A stretch of 64,000 nt of DNA from Pegoplata infirma (GCA_963921195.1 OY992540.1:23200262-23264261), one strand, 5' to 3'; numbered from the stretch's first letter, positions 20,291-31,317 are shown. The notes: generated from the sequence alone by a model not told the origin. A program made the numbers and translations.

Positions 20291-21740
20291 TATTGATATG
20301 GATTTACTCATTGCGGAATTTTCTTACGTTCGAGGAATTTTTTAAAAAAATATCTCAAAATTTTTTCTCTTGACCTTTTCATAGAACTGAAGATAAGCAT
20401 AATTTCAACTTATTTTGAGCCAAATGTGATCATTTGAAATAGCGATATCTCAAAAACTGTTGCACCGATTTTAGAAATGTTTGGATATTGGTATTCATGA
20501 CAAAATTAATAAATATAATGTACCAAAAGATATTTATTTTATTTTTAAGTTTTTCAAAAATGAAAATTTTTGGAGGAAGTTTTAAAAACATAAATCTTTA
20601 ATCGTAGGGCGCCACGGGTTAAAATGGTCACATTTGACTCAAAATTAGTTAAAACAAGTAGAAAAGTTAAATTCGACTTTGCCGAATCTATGAATACCCT
20701 CCACAATGCATTTTTTTAAAGGGTAGTACATTTTTTAACGTGAAAAAATTAATAATTTTGATTAGAAATATTTTATTTTGAGTAAAAAACTCTTTTTTTG
20801 TCGTTAAAAAAAAAAATTACTAATCTTTTTTTTTGAGTGTAAAATTTTTTTCGATTGTAATGTTTTTTTTACTGTAAAAATATTTCTGAGTGAATGCACG
20901 TACGTATGTACACAAAATATAGTCATTTTTGTAAAAAAAAATATTTTTTTTTTTGTGTACATTTTTTTTTTAATTGTAAAATTTTTTTTGAGTGTAAAAT
21001 TTTTTTTGAGTGTAAAATTTTTTTCGAGTGTTGTTTTTAAGTTACCAATGCTTTTAAAACTAAACAAGTTTAAAAAGCATTGCTTTAAAATTAAACAAGT
21101 TTGAAAAGCATTGTTTAGTTACCACCAATGCTTTTAAAACTTGTTAAAACACGTGGCATTTTAGATGAAACTAATCTGAAATTCAGGGTTTTGCTTATAA
21201 CTTTTGAACCACTGGACCGATTGAGCTGAAATTTAAAACCACACAGACCCGGGGAACGGCAAAGATACGTGCCAAGCTTCAGTAGTCTCATTATTGTCTT
21301 TCGAAAGTTATCGTGTTTTTTATCTCGTAAATTCAGGAAACACCCTTGCCGAAATTTACTCTTTTGCTCATAACTTTTGAACCACTGGACCGATTTGGCT
21401 GGATTGCAATACCAACCTGACCAGGTAAATGACAAACATATATGCCAAACTTCAGTAGCCTCTGTTAAGTCTTTCAAAAGTTAGCGTGTTTTCTACGGAC
21501 AGACAGACAGACAGACGGACGGACGGACGGACATCGCTAGATCGACTTAAAATCGATCGAGGATCATAAATATATATACTTTATGGGGTCCTAGACCAAT
21601 ATTTCGAGGTGTTACAAACGGAATGACAAACTTATATATACCCTCTATCACTAGAGTGGAGGGCATAATAAAAATTCGTCTCAAGCTGACGTATATTTTT
21701 TAAATTTTTTACTTTTTTTTAATTTTCAAAAAATAAGTTA
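20291..21740 (+). repeat. R8 repeat, copy a, split by HINE A5
   Basis: Before A5 (20380-20651) it reads GAAATAGCGATATCTCAAAA and GGGCGCCACGGGTTAAAATG. After A5 it resumes with TTCGTCTCAAGCTGACG. The copy at 30612-31100 has the same order uninterrupted (GGGCGCCAC ... GCCCGTCTCAAGCTC), showing that A5 landed within R8. Further copies are at 28325-31100 and 37976-38540. Confidence 0.55.
20652..21667 (-). mobile_element. HINE/DINE-1-like element A5, full length, nested in R8
   Basis: It starts with AAACAAGTAGAAAAG and the ATTCGACTTTGCCGAAT hairpin and ends with the TATCACTAGAGTGGAGGG hairpin. The GTCY core appears as GACAGACAGACAGACGGACG near 21500. It carries several TGTAAAATTTTTTTCGAG short tandem units and a GCATTGGTAACT segment shared only with A8, marking a third subtype. 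The 120-codon (21115-21477) and 87-codon frames are readings of the conserved blocks and A/T-rich part and contain no known domain. Confidence 0.8.
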
Positions 21741-22139
21741 AAAACGTATAAAAAGCTTTAAAAGTGACTTTATAAATGTAACACATACTATATCTAACGC
21801 AAGAAGCCTACTTTATTCTGAATTGCTATAGAATATTTTTTTTTTTTAATTTAACATAATGTAATAATAAAGTTATATAAATTATGGTAAAACAAAATAT
21901 GAAAAGAAAATGTGCATGTGTTTAATAATAAAAGAAAAGTTGGCTAAAAGTAGGTTGAGGGTAGACAGACGTAAAAAAATGTGTTTTTTATTTTCTTTAT
22001 TTTAATTTTAATGTAAGAAAAAAATCTCTTAACAAGAGTAATTAGATAATTGAAATTACTTTTTTTTAAAGAATATAAAAATATTGTAGAAAATGTAGAA
22101 TTTATGAAGTTAATAAAGTTAGAAAAAATATATTAAGTC
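21741..22139. other. No feature seen
   Basis: AT-rich sequence between R8 and the next inverted-repeat complex. Confidence 0.4.
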
Positions 22140-22674
22140 AACTACGCAGCATAAAGTGGGTAAAGCGATTATCATCTTTTCCATCAAACAGCACGAGAAA
22201 AAGGGTATTTTTTGACCTGGTGTCTTGAAATTTTTATCATATTGTGTATAAATTCGCATTTACAGTTTAATTAAATTCCAAAAACTCGCGATTTTATTCT
22301 CGATATTCATTTTTTAAAATCACACAAAATTTAAAAAGTGGTGTAGTTTGAAGAGCTATAACTTCTTAAGTAAACATCGGACTTTTACAATCGAAATTGA
22401 AATTAAAAGCTAAAGTCCTCTTCTTTAAACATATAAGTTCAAAAATAATTGTGTCATTAAAAAATGCATTCTAAATGTAAATGAAATTTTTGGGGTGCAT
22501 TTTCGTCAACTTTTATCGCTTTTGATTTTTTTTAGTTAACATATTATTAAAGTAAAACATTTTTACAAACAAAGTCAGTCATCATTTTAATGGGACACAA
22601 AGGTCTCCTATTTTTAATATATTTTTTTTAAAAATTTTGTTAATTTTTTTCCATACAAAAATAAAAAAAATATA

Positions 22675-23112
22675 AGGTGTGTTTTTTTCGAGTTTTTTTA
22701 TATATAACTATAACTACTTGTAAAAAAACGGTATCACTACTTAACATTATAAATTTGGCAACTCTTGTTTTTTTGTTGAATTCACTTGGTATCACTTTAT
22801 TATTTATTATTTTATATTGAAGTTATTTTTATTAAATTAATAGAATTTACAAAATAATTGTAATATTTATTTTTTTTGTAGTAAATTAAAATTTTTTAAA
22901 CTGATTTTTGTAATTAATTTCTTTATTTTTTTGACTTTTCAAAATAAAAAATTAGGTTGGTAAGTGATATAAGCGAAAATTTCCAGATTTGGCACCACTT
23001 TTTATAAATACTAAACTTTTAAGAATATATAAATATCCCTACTTATCAAGTAAGTGTATATCTACTTAAATTTTTATGGAAAGTTTATAACAAACTCGAA
23101 AAAAACACACCT
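22675..23112. mobile_element. 438-bp MITE with perfect ~21-bp inverted termini
   Basis: Both termini read AGGTGTGTTTTTTTCGAGTT inward, without mismatch. ATA flanks both sides (22672-22674 and 23113-23115), compatible with a 3-bp duplication as in PIF/Harbinger elements or a TA plus one base. It lies between the arms of the complex. The interior carries GGTATCAC and CACTTGG(T)ATCAC but no frame of interest. Confidence 0.7.
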
Positions 23113-23642
23113 ATAGATTTTTTTGTTTTCAAAATTTTGTAAGTACATGTTTTCTAAATTGTTTGTCAAAAATTTTTGAAGAGCCATAACTCTTTAAGTA
23201 AATATCGGATTTTTATAATCAAAATTGAAATGGAAAGCTAGGTTCCTCTACTTTCAATGAAAAAGTTCAACAAAAATTGTATCAATAAAAAAATTAATTT
23301 AATAAATGCATTATAAAATTGCATTAAAATGCATTTTTATGTTGAGACATTTTTTGTGAACTTTTATGTTTAAAATAGAGGATTCTAGCTTTCTATTTAA
23401 ATTTTGATTATAGAAATCCGAAATTTACTTTAGGAGTTATGGCTCTTCAAAAATTCATTGAAAAACTATTTAGAAAACATTCACTTACAAAATTTTGAAA
23501 AATAAAAAAAAAATATTCAAAATTTTTTTATAATTATTAAATTTTTAAAAAAATATATTAAAAATTGAAGACCCATGTGTCCAATGAAAACGATGACTGA
23601 CTTTGTTTGTAAAAATGTTGTACTTTAATAATATGTTAACTA

Positions 23643-24152
23643 AAACAAGTGAGAGTGTTAAAATCGGCTGTGCCGAATCTTTTATACCCTCCAAAATGTA
23701 AAAAAAATAAAAAAAAAAATAAATTGTCAGAGGCGTTTTTTTGGGGGGGGGGGGAGGTGATGGGGGCAGTGGGGGACTTTGAGAGCAAACATTCCATCGC
23801 GATAAATATACCAAATGTTTCATTTATTTAACAATAAAACATGTAAAAAAAGTGTATTTTTTTAGAGGTTGATTCAGTTCTTCAAGGGGGAAATTTTTTC
23901 CCCCTGGTCCGATTTTGCCCATTCACGAACTTAACCTGCCTATGAACATAAGACTTATTTGTGCCAAACTTCAGGAGTCTAGCTGTTTTATTTTGGACTT
24001 CATTGTGTTATCTACAGACAGACGGACGGACGGACATTCATAGAATGTCTTAGAATCGATCATGGATCAATAATATATATACTTTATGGGGTCCCCAACC
24101 AATATTTCGATGCGTTACAAACGGAATGACAAAGTGATTGGTTGGAGGGTAT
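23643..24152 (-). mobile_element. HINE subfamily B, copy B1
   Basis: It starts AAACAAGTGAGAGTG with the ATCGGCTGTGCCGAAT hairpin and ATACCCTCC. It ends with the complement GTCY core (GACAGACGGACGGACGG near 24015), ACAAACGGAATGACAAAG and GGTTGGAGGGTAT. A GC-richer G-run lies at about 23742-23775. It interrupts an inverted-repeat arm: the opposite arm reads continuously across the site in an A/T-run. The 92-codon minus frame with its Pro run is the G-run read backwards. Confidence 0.75.
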
Positions 24153-24229
24153 AAAAAACCAAAAGGGATAAAAGTTGACGAAAATGAACCCAAAAAATGC
24201 ATTTGCATTTAGAATGCATTTTTTTAATG

Positions 24230-24834
24230 CACTCAAAAAAATAAAACTGTAAAGTTAACAAATTTTTTTTTTGTTAACTCAAGTTTACTGGCTTTTTAGC
24301 AAATTTTTAGTTAAAATCAGCGTTTTAACTACTTTTTTTAGTTAAGTTCAATTTACGAAAATACTAGTTTTGCACAAATTTTGAATTAATTTTTTTTGTT
24401 GACTTCAAAACTGAGTTTACGAATTTTTACTAATTAATTTGCTGATTTTTCGTATCAAATTTGTTAAGTGAAATTTCTTGTGTAGCCTCCTATGCAAATC
24501 TCATAAGTTCTACTTAAGCTGATGAAAAAACAGAAAAAATAAACTTATAATTTTTTACGAAATATTTTGTAAATTTTAGTTTACGAAAAGTAACAAAAAG
24601 TTTAGCTGAATTCAACAAATTTTTTTGTTAATATATGTACATAAAAACGTTACGAAATTTCAGCTAAATTTTTAGTTAAAGTTACGGTTTTTTTTGCTAC
24701 ATTCATTCTACGAAAAGTTAGCTAAATATTTTTAGTTAAATTAACTAAAAATTTAGTAGGCCCAAAATCAGGTGCTTTTTTAGTTAAATTTAACTAAATT
24801 TTTTGCTAACTTTACAGTTTTTTTTTTTTTAGTG
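24230..24834. mobile_element. TA/CACT-type MITE, 605 bp
   Basis: The termini are CACTCAAAAAAATAAAACTG and, inverted, CACTAAAAAAAAAAAAACTG. Pairing goes on through TAAAGTTA(A/G)CAAA to ~33 bp. The right flank is TA but the left is TG. The interior repeats TTTAGTTAAATTTAACTAAA-like palindromic modules. Its right end coincides with the left edge of R7 copy 1. Confidence 0.7.
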
Positions 24835-25913
24835 TATCATTGTACCAGCAGTTTAAAAAAAAATCGGTGATGCTTTTTTATAACAAGAAAATTTAATATG
24901 GTCCAAAAAATCTATAATCATCAAAATTTTTTAACCCGCCTCTGATTTTATGATGACACATCAAGTGGCCTTTCATTTAAAAAAAAATTCATCCGATTTC
25001 GTGTAAAGCCTTGGATGTGCCAGATCAAAGCAGGTTTAGATAAAATCATCGCGCTTTCCGCTCAGAATGGCTTAAAGTAAAAAGTCAAAAAGCAAATCAG
25101 ATCTACTCGTTAAGGCACGTCTTTTGGTGTATTAAAATGAACACGATGCATTAATTGCTACTAAAAAAAATAGGAAACAGATTTGCAAATTTCGCACAAT
25201 TTTCAAAAATGCCATAAAATGTTTGCAATTAATTTTTTATAAACCCGCCAGTGATTTTTTTATGTAAACTCCTAAAAAACTCGGTTTACGCAAGAGTCCA
25301 CCAAATTTCGAATGAAACCGCGAATGTGCCTCGCGAAAAACTGCTATTTTAAAAAAATTATGTTTTTTCTTTCGAACTTTGATCTGCTGAAACTCCTAAA
25401 CTATTCGTGACACATTAACGGGATTAATTCCAAAATGTTAAGAATTACAACAGCTACCAACTCTAGTTCAACTTTTTTCATTTTATAGAGGGGGCCGAAA
25501 TCCCTGATCAAAAAAACCTCGAAAATTTAAAAACTCTTAATTTTTGGTTTCAAAATTTAACCGTCTTATAACTTCTTACCAAGCGATGAAGCATCTATCA
25601 AACGAACATTGAAATAATTTCTAATATGTACTGACTTTGTGTTATGCCGGAAAAGATTGAAATATAAGGAGAACTTAAAAAAAAGCGAAAGAAGGTAAAA
25701 ACTATGGATTATTTCAAGCCATTTTTATCGATTTTTCAATTTTAACCCTCTGTAACTTTTACGGATAAAGTGGGGTAATCCTTAAACATTGCTCAGTGAT
25801 GGTTCAAGGTCTTGTTTAGACAACTGCATTTACAGTTTTTCTAAACTCCAAAAACTGACGGTTATTTTAAACATTTATTTCAGTTTCACTGAGTTGAAAT
25901 TTAATAAAGATTT
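24835..25913 (+). repeat. R7 dispersed duplication, copy 1 (~1.08 kb)
   Basis: It is nearly base-for-base the same as 40347-41420: TATCATTGTACCAG(C/T)AG, then ACCCGCCTCTGATTTTATG, CGGTTTACGCAAGAGTCCAC, CATTAACGGGATTAATTCC, GGGGGCCGAAATCCCTGATC and the final TGCATTTACAGTTTTTCTAA. Differences are scattered single bases and short A-run length changes. The frames in it are short and not conserved between copies, so it does not look coding. Confidence 0.85.
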
Positions 25914-26400
25914 TTTAATTAATATTTTTTTTTAATTTTTGCACGCTGATGTTTTGATGTTTTCTGAAAAACTTTTTTTATGGTAAAAAGCAGAGGATTT
26001 TTTTTAACATTTTTTCGGTTAACCTAACACAAGACAGTCATTTTATTGTATAGCAAAAAAAGTTTTTCCTCTGATTTTAAACGTCCGCAAATTTTTTTTA
26101 CAGCTGCACCTAAAACATATGTGTAACAAACTTAAGGCCAATCGGAATAAACTTACCTGTTGCGTCCGGCGACAAGGACTGGTAAAGCAAAAATTTGCCA
26201 GAACAGAAAAACTTGTTTGTCATCCAAAAAAATGCCGTTCTAATAGATTGCCTATTTAATGTTCATAGAAATAGCTAGGCGTATACTTAATATTTTTAAT
26301 ACGAATTCTACATTAAGTATACGCAATAAAAAAAACTAAAAAATTATGTATTTTTGACAATTTAAAATTTTTAATAAAATTATCGATTCTATAATCTTTA
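25914..26400. other. Small hairpin only
   Basis: GCGTATACTTAAT near 26279 is matched by ATTAAGTATACGC ending near 26325, a perfect 13-bp-arm hairpin with a ~20-bp loop. Nothing else is repeated or coding. Confidence 0.45.
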
Positions 26401-26549
26401 CACTCAAAATAAATTCTCTGTCCAATCAGCAGAAAAATCTGCTGAAAATACACCCATTTTGAGCTATATGAGAAATCTGCTGATTTTAGCAGACACGGTT
26501 TGCTAAATATCTGTCATAAGAGGTGAATAAATATAACAAGAAAAAAACA

Positions 26550-26625
26550 TACGCCGCCAGCCAGCATCGAACTCGCCACCCTCCGATTTGAAAGTACACT
26601 TCTTAACCACTAGGCTACTAAAGCT
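26550..26625 (-). pseudogene. tRNA-like remnant (A- and B-box-like)
   Basis: On the minus strand TAGCCTAGTGGT (complement of 26606-26617) resembles an A box. GAGTTCGATGC (complement of 26564-26574) resembles a B box in a T arm, GCGAG/CTGGC, with one mismatch. The acceptor stem does not pair and the anticodon arm is poor, so I treat it as a tRNA-derived (SINE or pseudogene) remnant captured in the MITE. Confidence 0.45.
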
Positions 26626-26683
26626 TATACTTTTATCTGGCGTTTTAGTTATTAAACATGTGTGTTGTTCGACAGCAGAGAAA

Positions 26684-26838
26684 TCTGATTTTAGCAGAAA
26701 TATCTGCTGATTTTAGCAGAAAAATCTGCTGATTTTAGCAGAACAATCTGCTGATTTCAGCAGAATAATCTGCTGATTTCAGCAGAACAATCTGCTGATT
26801 TCAGCAGAGCAATCTGCTGATTTCCGCAGAGCAATCTG
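26684..26838. repeat. 22-bp palindromic tandem repeat, ~7 units
   Basis: The unit is AATCTGCTGATTTCAGCAGA plus two variable bases. TCTGCTGA and TCAGCAGA form a perfect 8-bp-arm hairpin around TT. Most units differ at only one or two positions (T/C at the centre; AC, GC or AA in the linker). Confidence 0.8.
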
Positions 26839-27068
26839 CTGACAATCTGTTCTGCTTTTTTTTTAATATAAAAAAATTTCTTGAAAAAATAATGAAATTC
26901 AGCAAACAAAATCAGTATAAACATAGTAAAATGTCTGTTATTTTCTTAAACTGAATGACAGAGATTTTGCTAAAAATATCCTTCTCAGCAGAACAATCTG
27001 CTAAAAGATTGCTAATTCAAATTGAAAGTCGTTTTACAGATTTTTTGACAGAGTTTTTCTTTTGAGTG

Positions 27069-28189
27069 TAGTAAAATCGATTCTGCTCTTAAATGCGTTC
27101 TCAACTTTATTATTTGGAATGAAATATTTTGCTGAAATAAGTGACATATTTTTAAAGTGGCTTTGATGCCTTATGAACTTTTCCCTACTGGGAAATTGTT
27201 ATTAAATAATTTATATTATTAATATTAAATTTATCATCATTAAATAATTAATATTTTAAATTTCTGATTAAATTGACTTTTTTTGGTTAAACAATTTTTT
27301 TTTAATAAATTGTGTAAATAATTAACTATATATTTGTAGGTTTTTTATTTGTTAATATATAAATAAACAAATAATTAATGCCTTTAATGACATGCTTGAA
27401 TTAATTATTTAATTGGAAATATTTGTTGGTTCACAAAAAAATTATGATGATATTTGCAAAAATTAAAGCAATTAAAATTGATTTGTAAATAAATTTACGC
27501 CATGATTTTCATGGAATTTAATATTGCTTATTTGTTTGTTTTTATTAATCATACGCCTACATAAACATTAATGTATAATTAAAAAATGAAAATGCGCAAA
27601 TATTTATTTATCTGAAAATAACTAGTAATTGTTTACAAATTATATAAATTTTTTTATTTTTTTTATTTGCTAAAATTTGATAATTTTTTTTATTAAAACT
27701 TTGATAGTTTGTTATTATTTCAATATTTGTTGTATAATTTGCATTACTAAAAAAACTGTGTTCCTCAAATAGAATTTTATTGTAATTTAAAAAAAAAAAT
27801 ATGTTTTTTTTTTTCAAGTTAATTTATACAGTTATCAATGTAATTCTTTCAACATAAATACTAAAAAAGTTTTTTTTTACCAGATTGTACGTATTTTGTA
27901 TTGTTACAAAATTTAACCCATAAAATTTGGAATGGACTTTTGGCTGAAAAACCACTTGTAAAACTATTCAGAAAAAATCTGGTTTGCAAATAAAACCATC
28001 TTTAGTTTGCTGGATATAAAAATGGAAACAATTCTAAAATTATCAAATATTTTTTTAGTCTTTAAAAATTAAAAAAAAATAAAAAATGGCACATCATGTT
28101 TATTAATTTTGGTGCGCTCACCACGAATATTAAACAAGTTTTTACATCAGTCGAACGGAGTCGAAAAATATGCAAATAATGACAGCATT
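27069..28189. other. Very AT-rich stretch, no feature seen
   Basis: TTAATTATTT-type low complexity. The 69-codon minus frame (27608-27817) is Asn/Lys/Ile/Phe-rich, as expected from base composition alone. Confidence 0.45.
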
Positions 28190-28262
28190 TACTCTCGTAG
28201 GCTAGTTGGTAGCATGCTAGCCTTTATACATGGAAGTCGTGGGTTCGATTTCCACCAGCACC
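28190..28262 (+). pseudogene. tRNA-like remnant, probably SINE head or pseudogene
   Basis: GGCTAGTTGGTAGCATG (28200-28216) resembles an A box and D arm (GCT/AGC stem). At 28239-28255 GTGGG-TTCGATT-TCCAC is a fully pairing T arm with B box GGTTCGATT. The anticodon stem is weak and no 7-bp acceptor stem forms with the upstream ACTCTCG, so it is not a working tRNA gene. Confidence 0.5.
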
Positions 28263-28561
28263 CTTGCTCGTACGATTTTTGAGATATATCCATTTGAAAT
28301 TAAAAAAAAAATGCCTAAAAGTGTCGGTTTTTTCAATGTTTAAGAAATTTTGTAAAAAAATCTTAAAATTTTTTCCATGGCTATTTTATAGAACTTGACT
28401 CGAGCTTTCATTAAACCTTATATGAGCCAAATCTGATTATTTTATCCCATAGTGCAATTCAGTCAAAACTTTAGATTTTTGGAAAAAGTTGCATTAAAAA
28501 AATTTGGAATTTTAAAAAAACAAAAAAAAAAACAAAAATATGTCTTGCGATATATTATATT

Positions 28562-30611
28562 AAACAAGTAGAAAAATTAAGTTCGACTTGGTCGAATCTG
28601 AAATGAATACCCTCCACAATGTCATCTGATAGTAATTTTCTAAAAAAATTTCAAAAAATTGCATCACAAATTTTTTATTAGAAATATATATCGAGGGCCT
28701 ATATTCAAAACCCTCTATCTTCCATTTTCACGAAAATGACTTTTTGATGGCAAAATATTCAGTAAAACGGCCCTCATCTATGGTGTAAAATTCAGAACAA
28801 AAATATTTTTTTTTTGCTATTTTATTTGCATTTTTGGTTTTCTCTATCTCTTACACAATTAATTTTTCTAAATGCAAAACCCTCTATCTTTTCAAATAAT
28901 TAATTTATAAATATTTGTTTTGAATAATTTCATCATGCATTACATGTTTTCATATTAATTTTTGCATGCTGCACATGAATTTGTCAACAAAATTCCAGAA
29001 CCACGATTTTGGTCCACTGATGCTAATTTTTTCTGAAAATTTTTGTTTGACTTTTTTGAGAAATATGTCTCAAACTTTGGATGTCTTGTGTACATTATGA
29101 AACAAAAATTTTTATCTTAAAAATCCCGATGCTGATCAGCATCTGTGGACCAAAATCGCGTTTTTATTTTTTTTACTATTTCTTACATAACATACTCAAC
29201 AGTTTGTCAACTTTTGAGACGAATTCGGTAAAAAAAATAATTTTTGTCTTAAAAATCCGCACCTGTGGACCAAAACCGCCATTTCGAAATTATTTATAAA
29301 CCGTTATCATTAATAAATTACGTTAAAAATTAACTAATGTCATAAATGAAATCATAATAATTCATTTTTATTAAAATGCAAAACCCTCTATCTGATCATT
29401 TTCATTCCTGTACTTAATATTTTTGAGAAACAAAACCCTCTATCTATCCTCTAAAATCCCCAATAGTGCAAAATTTTAAAAACGAATTATATGTGAGATT
29501 CAGTAGATGATTCAAAAAAATATTGTAGAATATCGAATTTTAATTACTCTAACAATCCGCGAAATAAACAGTTTTTTGGCTCTCCTGAAAAGTTGTGTTT
29601 TTTTAGATAGAGGGTTTTGAATATAGGCCCTCGATATATTATATTGAGTAAAACTTTTTTTTAATCAATCAAATTTTTTTGAGTGTAAAATTTTTTTGAC
29701 TGTCAGCATTTTTTTGAGTGTGACATTTCATTAATAAAAAAATTAAGTATACATTTTTTTTTGAGTGTGACATTTTTTTAGTGTAAATATTTTTTTTAGT
29801 GTACAATTTCTTTGAGTAACAAAATTACTTTGTAAAATATTTTCGTTGTTTTATACCTATGTATATGCAATACAAAAAAAATATTTCACATATTTCCCAC
29901 TTTTTATTTTACTTCATTTGATTTTTTTTTCCAAAAATTCTTACTATACACCGTTACATACAGTTACAATAACAAAACAATAACAAATATTTACTTGTCT
30001 AACAACTAAACTGCACCCCACGACAAGAAAACAAACAACAACAAGTTTTAAAAAACTGGTATTTCACCATGCTTTTAAAACTTGTTTAAGGAGTTTTCAA
30101 CAGTTTAAGGTGAAACAAATCTGAAATTCAGTACTTTGCTTATAACTTTTGAACCACTGAACCGATTTTGCTGAAATTCAAAGCCAAATAGCCTTGGGGA
30201 ACGACAAATATATATGCTAAGCTTCAGCCCCCTCAGAATTGTCTTTCGAAAGTTATAGTGGTTTTAATCTTGTAAATTCGAAAAATACCCTTGCCGAAAT
30301 TTACTCTTTTGCTCATAACTTTTGAACCACTTGACCGATTTCGCGGGATTGCAATACCAACCTGACCCGGTAAATGTAGAACATATATGTCAAACTTCAG
30401 GAGCCTCCGTAAAGTCTTTCAAAAGTTAGCGTGTTTTCAACGGACAGACAGACAGACGGACGGACGGACGGACGGACATCGCTAGATCGGCTTAAAATCG
30501 ATCAAGGATCATGAATATATATACTTTATGGAGTCCTAGACGAATATTTCGATGTGTTACAAACGGAATGACAAACTTATATATACCCTCTATCACTAGA
30601 GTGGAGGGTAT
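28562..30611 (-). mobile_element. HINE/DINE-1-like element A6 (long subtype), split by a MITE
   Basis: It starts AAACAAGTAGAAAAATTAAG with the hairpin, and ends TATCACTAGAGTGGAGGGTAT. The GTCY core is at about 30442-30478 as GACAGACAGACAGACGGACG. It shares the CTGCACCCCACGACAAG extension only with A3. Removing 28691-29634 restores the GAAATA(C/T)ATATATTATATTGA read seen in A3. Confidence 0.8.
28691..29634. mobile_element. 944-bp MITE with perfect 30-bp termini, inside HINE A6
   Basis: The terminal repeats (28691-28720 and 29605-29634) match without error and contain TCGAGGGCCTATATTC and CAAAACCCTCTATCT. TA flanks both sides (28689-28690 and 29635-29636). Comparison with the intact host copy A3 shows that only these two bases were duplicated. 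CAAAACCCTCTATCT recurs internally three times in the orientation of the left end (28875, 29379 and 29431). A CTGTGGACCAAAA(T/C)CGC phrase recurs at about 29142 and 29266. A 72-codon frame (29081-29299) has no known domain. Confidence 0.85.
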
Positions 30612-31317
30612 AATAATTTTGGCATGATTTTTTGCCCCTTTTTCCTACGTTTAAGAAATTAAAAAAAAGTTTAATTAATTTTCTTGATTTTTAAAAAATC
30701 CAATTTTTTTATGAAAATTTTCTAATAATCCAAAATTTTGACCGAAGGGCGCCACAGCCTAGCATGATCTAATGTGTTACGAATAAAGTTTATATGAAAG
30801 CCCGTCTCAAGCTCTCTGAAAAAATCAGAGGAAAAAAGTTTTCAGATATTTTTTAAAAAATTTTTTGAACGTACTATATTTAACAGCCATTTTTGAGCAT
30901 TATTTTGCAAAATTTCAAATGGCGATATTTGGAAAACCGTTTAAACGATTGAATAAATTTCATGATATTCATGTTAAGCATGCCAAAGTTAATAAAAAAA
31001 TGTAACGCAATACATTTTTTATTTATTTTTTTTTTTAACTTCTTTTATTTTTTTCAAAAATCTTATTTTTTTTCTTGGAACATTTTCAACAATGTCTAAC
31101 AATTAAAATTTTTTCAAAAATTGATTTAGAAAAGTTTCGTGGTGCTTATGAAGCAAAATGTTGGAAAAAAGCATGAAAAAAAATAATTTTTCCAAAATTT
31201 TGGAAAAAATTTTTCAAAATCAATTTTTTAAAAAAATTTAATTGTTGGACAGGTCTCTAGCAATAGTTTGGCTTTTACTGATTGAAAAAATATAGATTAG
31301 TCGACGAGTTATAGCCA

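Larger units (their letters stand above)
22140..24229. repeat. Inverted-repeat complex interrupted by a MITE and HINE B1
   Basis: The left arm at about 22370-22670 includes CGTCAACTTTTATCGC, AGTTAACATATTATTAAAGT and AAACAAAGTCAGTCATC. Its reverse complement appears at about 23500-23641 and continues at 24153-24229 (GATAAAAGTTGACGAAAATG), so the right arm is split by B1. A GAAGAGC(C/T)ATAACT(T)CTTTAAG module also recurs in direct (22360, 23178) and inverted (about 23430) orientation. I see no coding content. Confidence 0.65.
26401..27068. mobile_element. TA-flanked MITE (CACTCAAAA) with palindromic 22-bp array and tRNA-like segment
   Basis: The termini are CACTCAAAATAAATTCTCTG and, inverted, CACTCAAAAGAAAAACTCTG, with TA on both sides (26399-26400 and 27069-27070). 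The 668 bp contain a tRNA-like stretch (26550-26625, minus) and a run of 22-bp palindromic units (26684-26838). Isolated AGCAGA/TCTGCT motifs continue out to both ends. There is no transposase. Confidence 0.75.
28325..31100 (+). repeat. R8 repeat, copy b, split by HINE A6
   Basis: The left part (28325-28561) has CAATGTTTAAGAAATTTTGT and TTTATAGAACTTGACTCGAG. The right part (30612-31100) has TTTCCTACGTTTAAGAAATT, GGGCGCCACAGCC, CCCGTCTCAAGCTC and TTTCAAATGGCGATATTTGG. Blocks recur in R8a and R8c. The joined order is inferred from these partial matches. Confidence 0.5.

Noticed and set aside
21115..21477. 120-codon minus-strand frame within HINE A5
   Set aside because: The sequence is conserved between HINE copies as DNA, but the frame is broken in the others, so it is not conserved as protein.
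26550..28262. Functional tRNA genes
   Set aside because: Both candidates have A- and B-box-like sequence but no pairing acceptor stem and poor anticodon arms.
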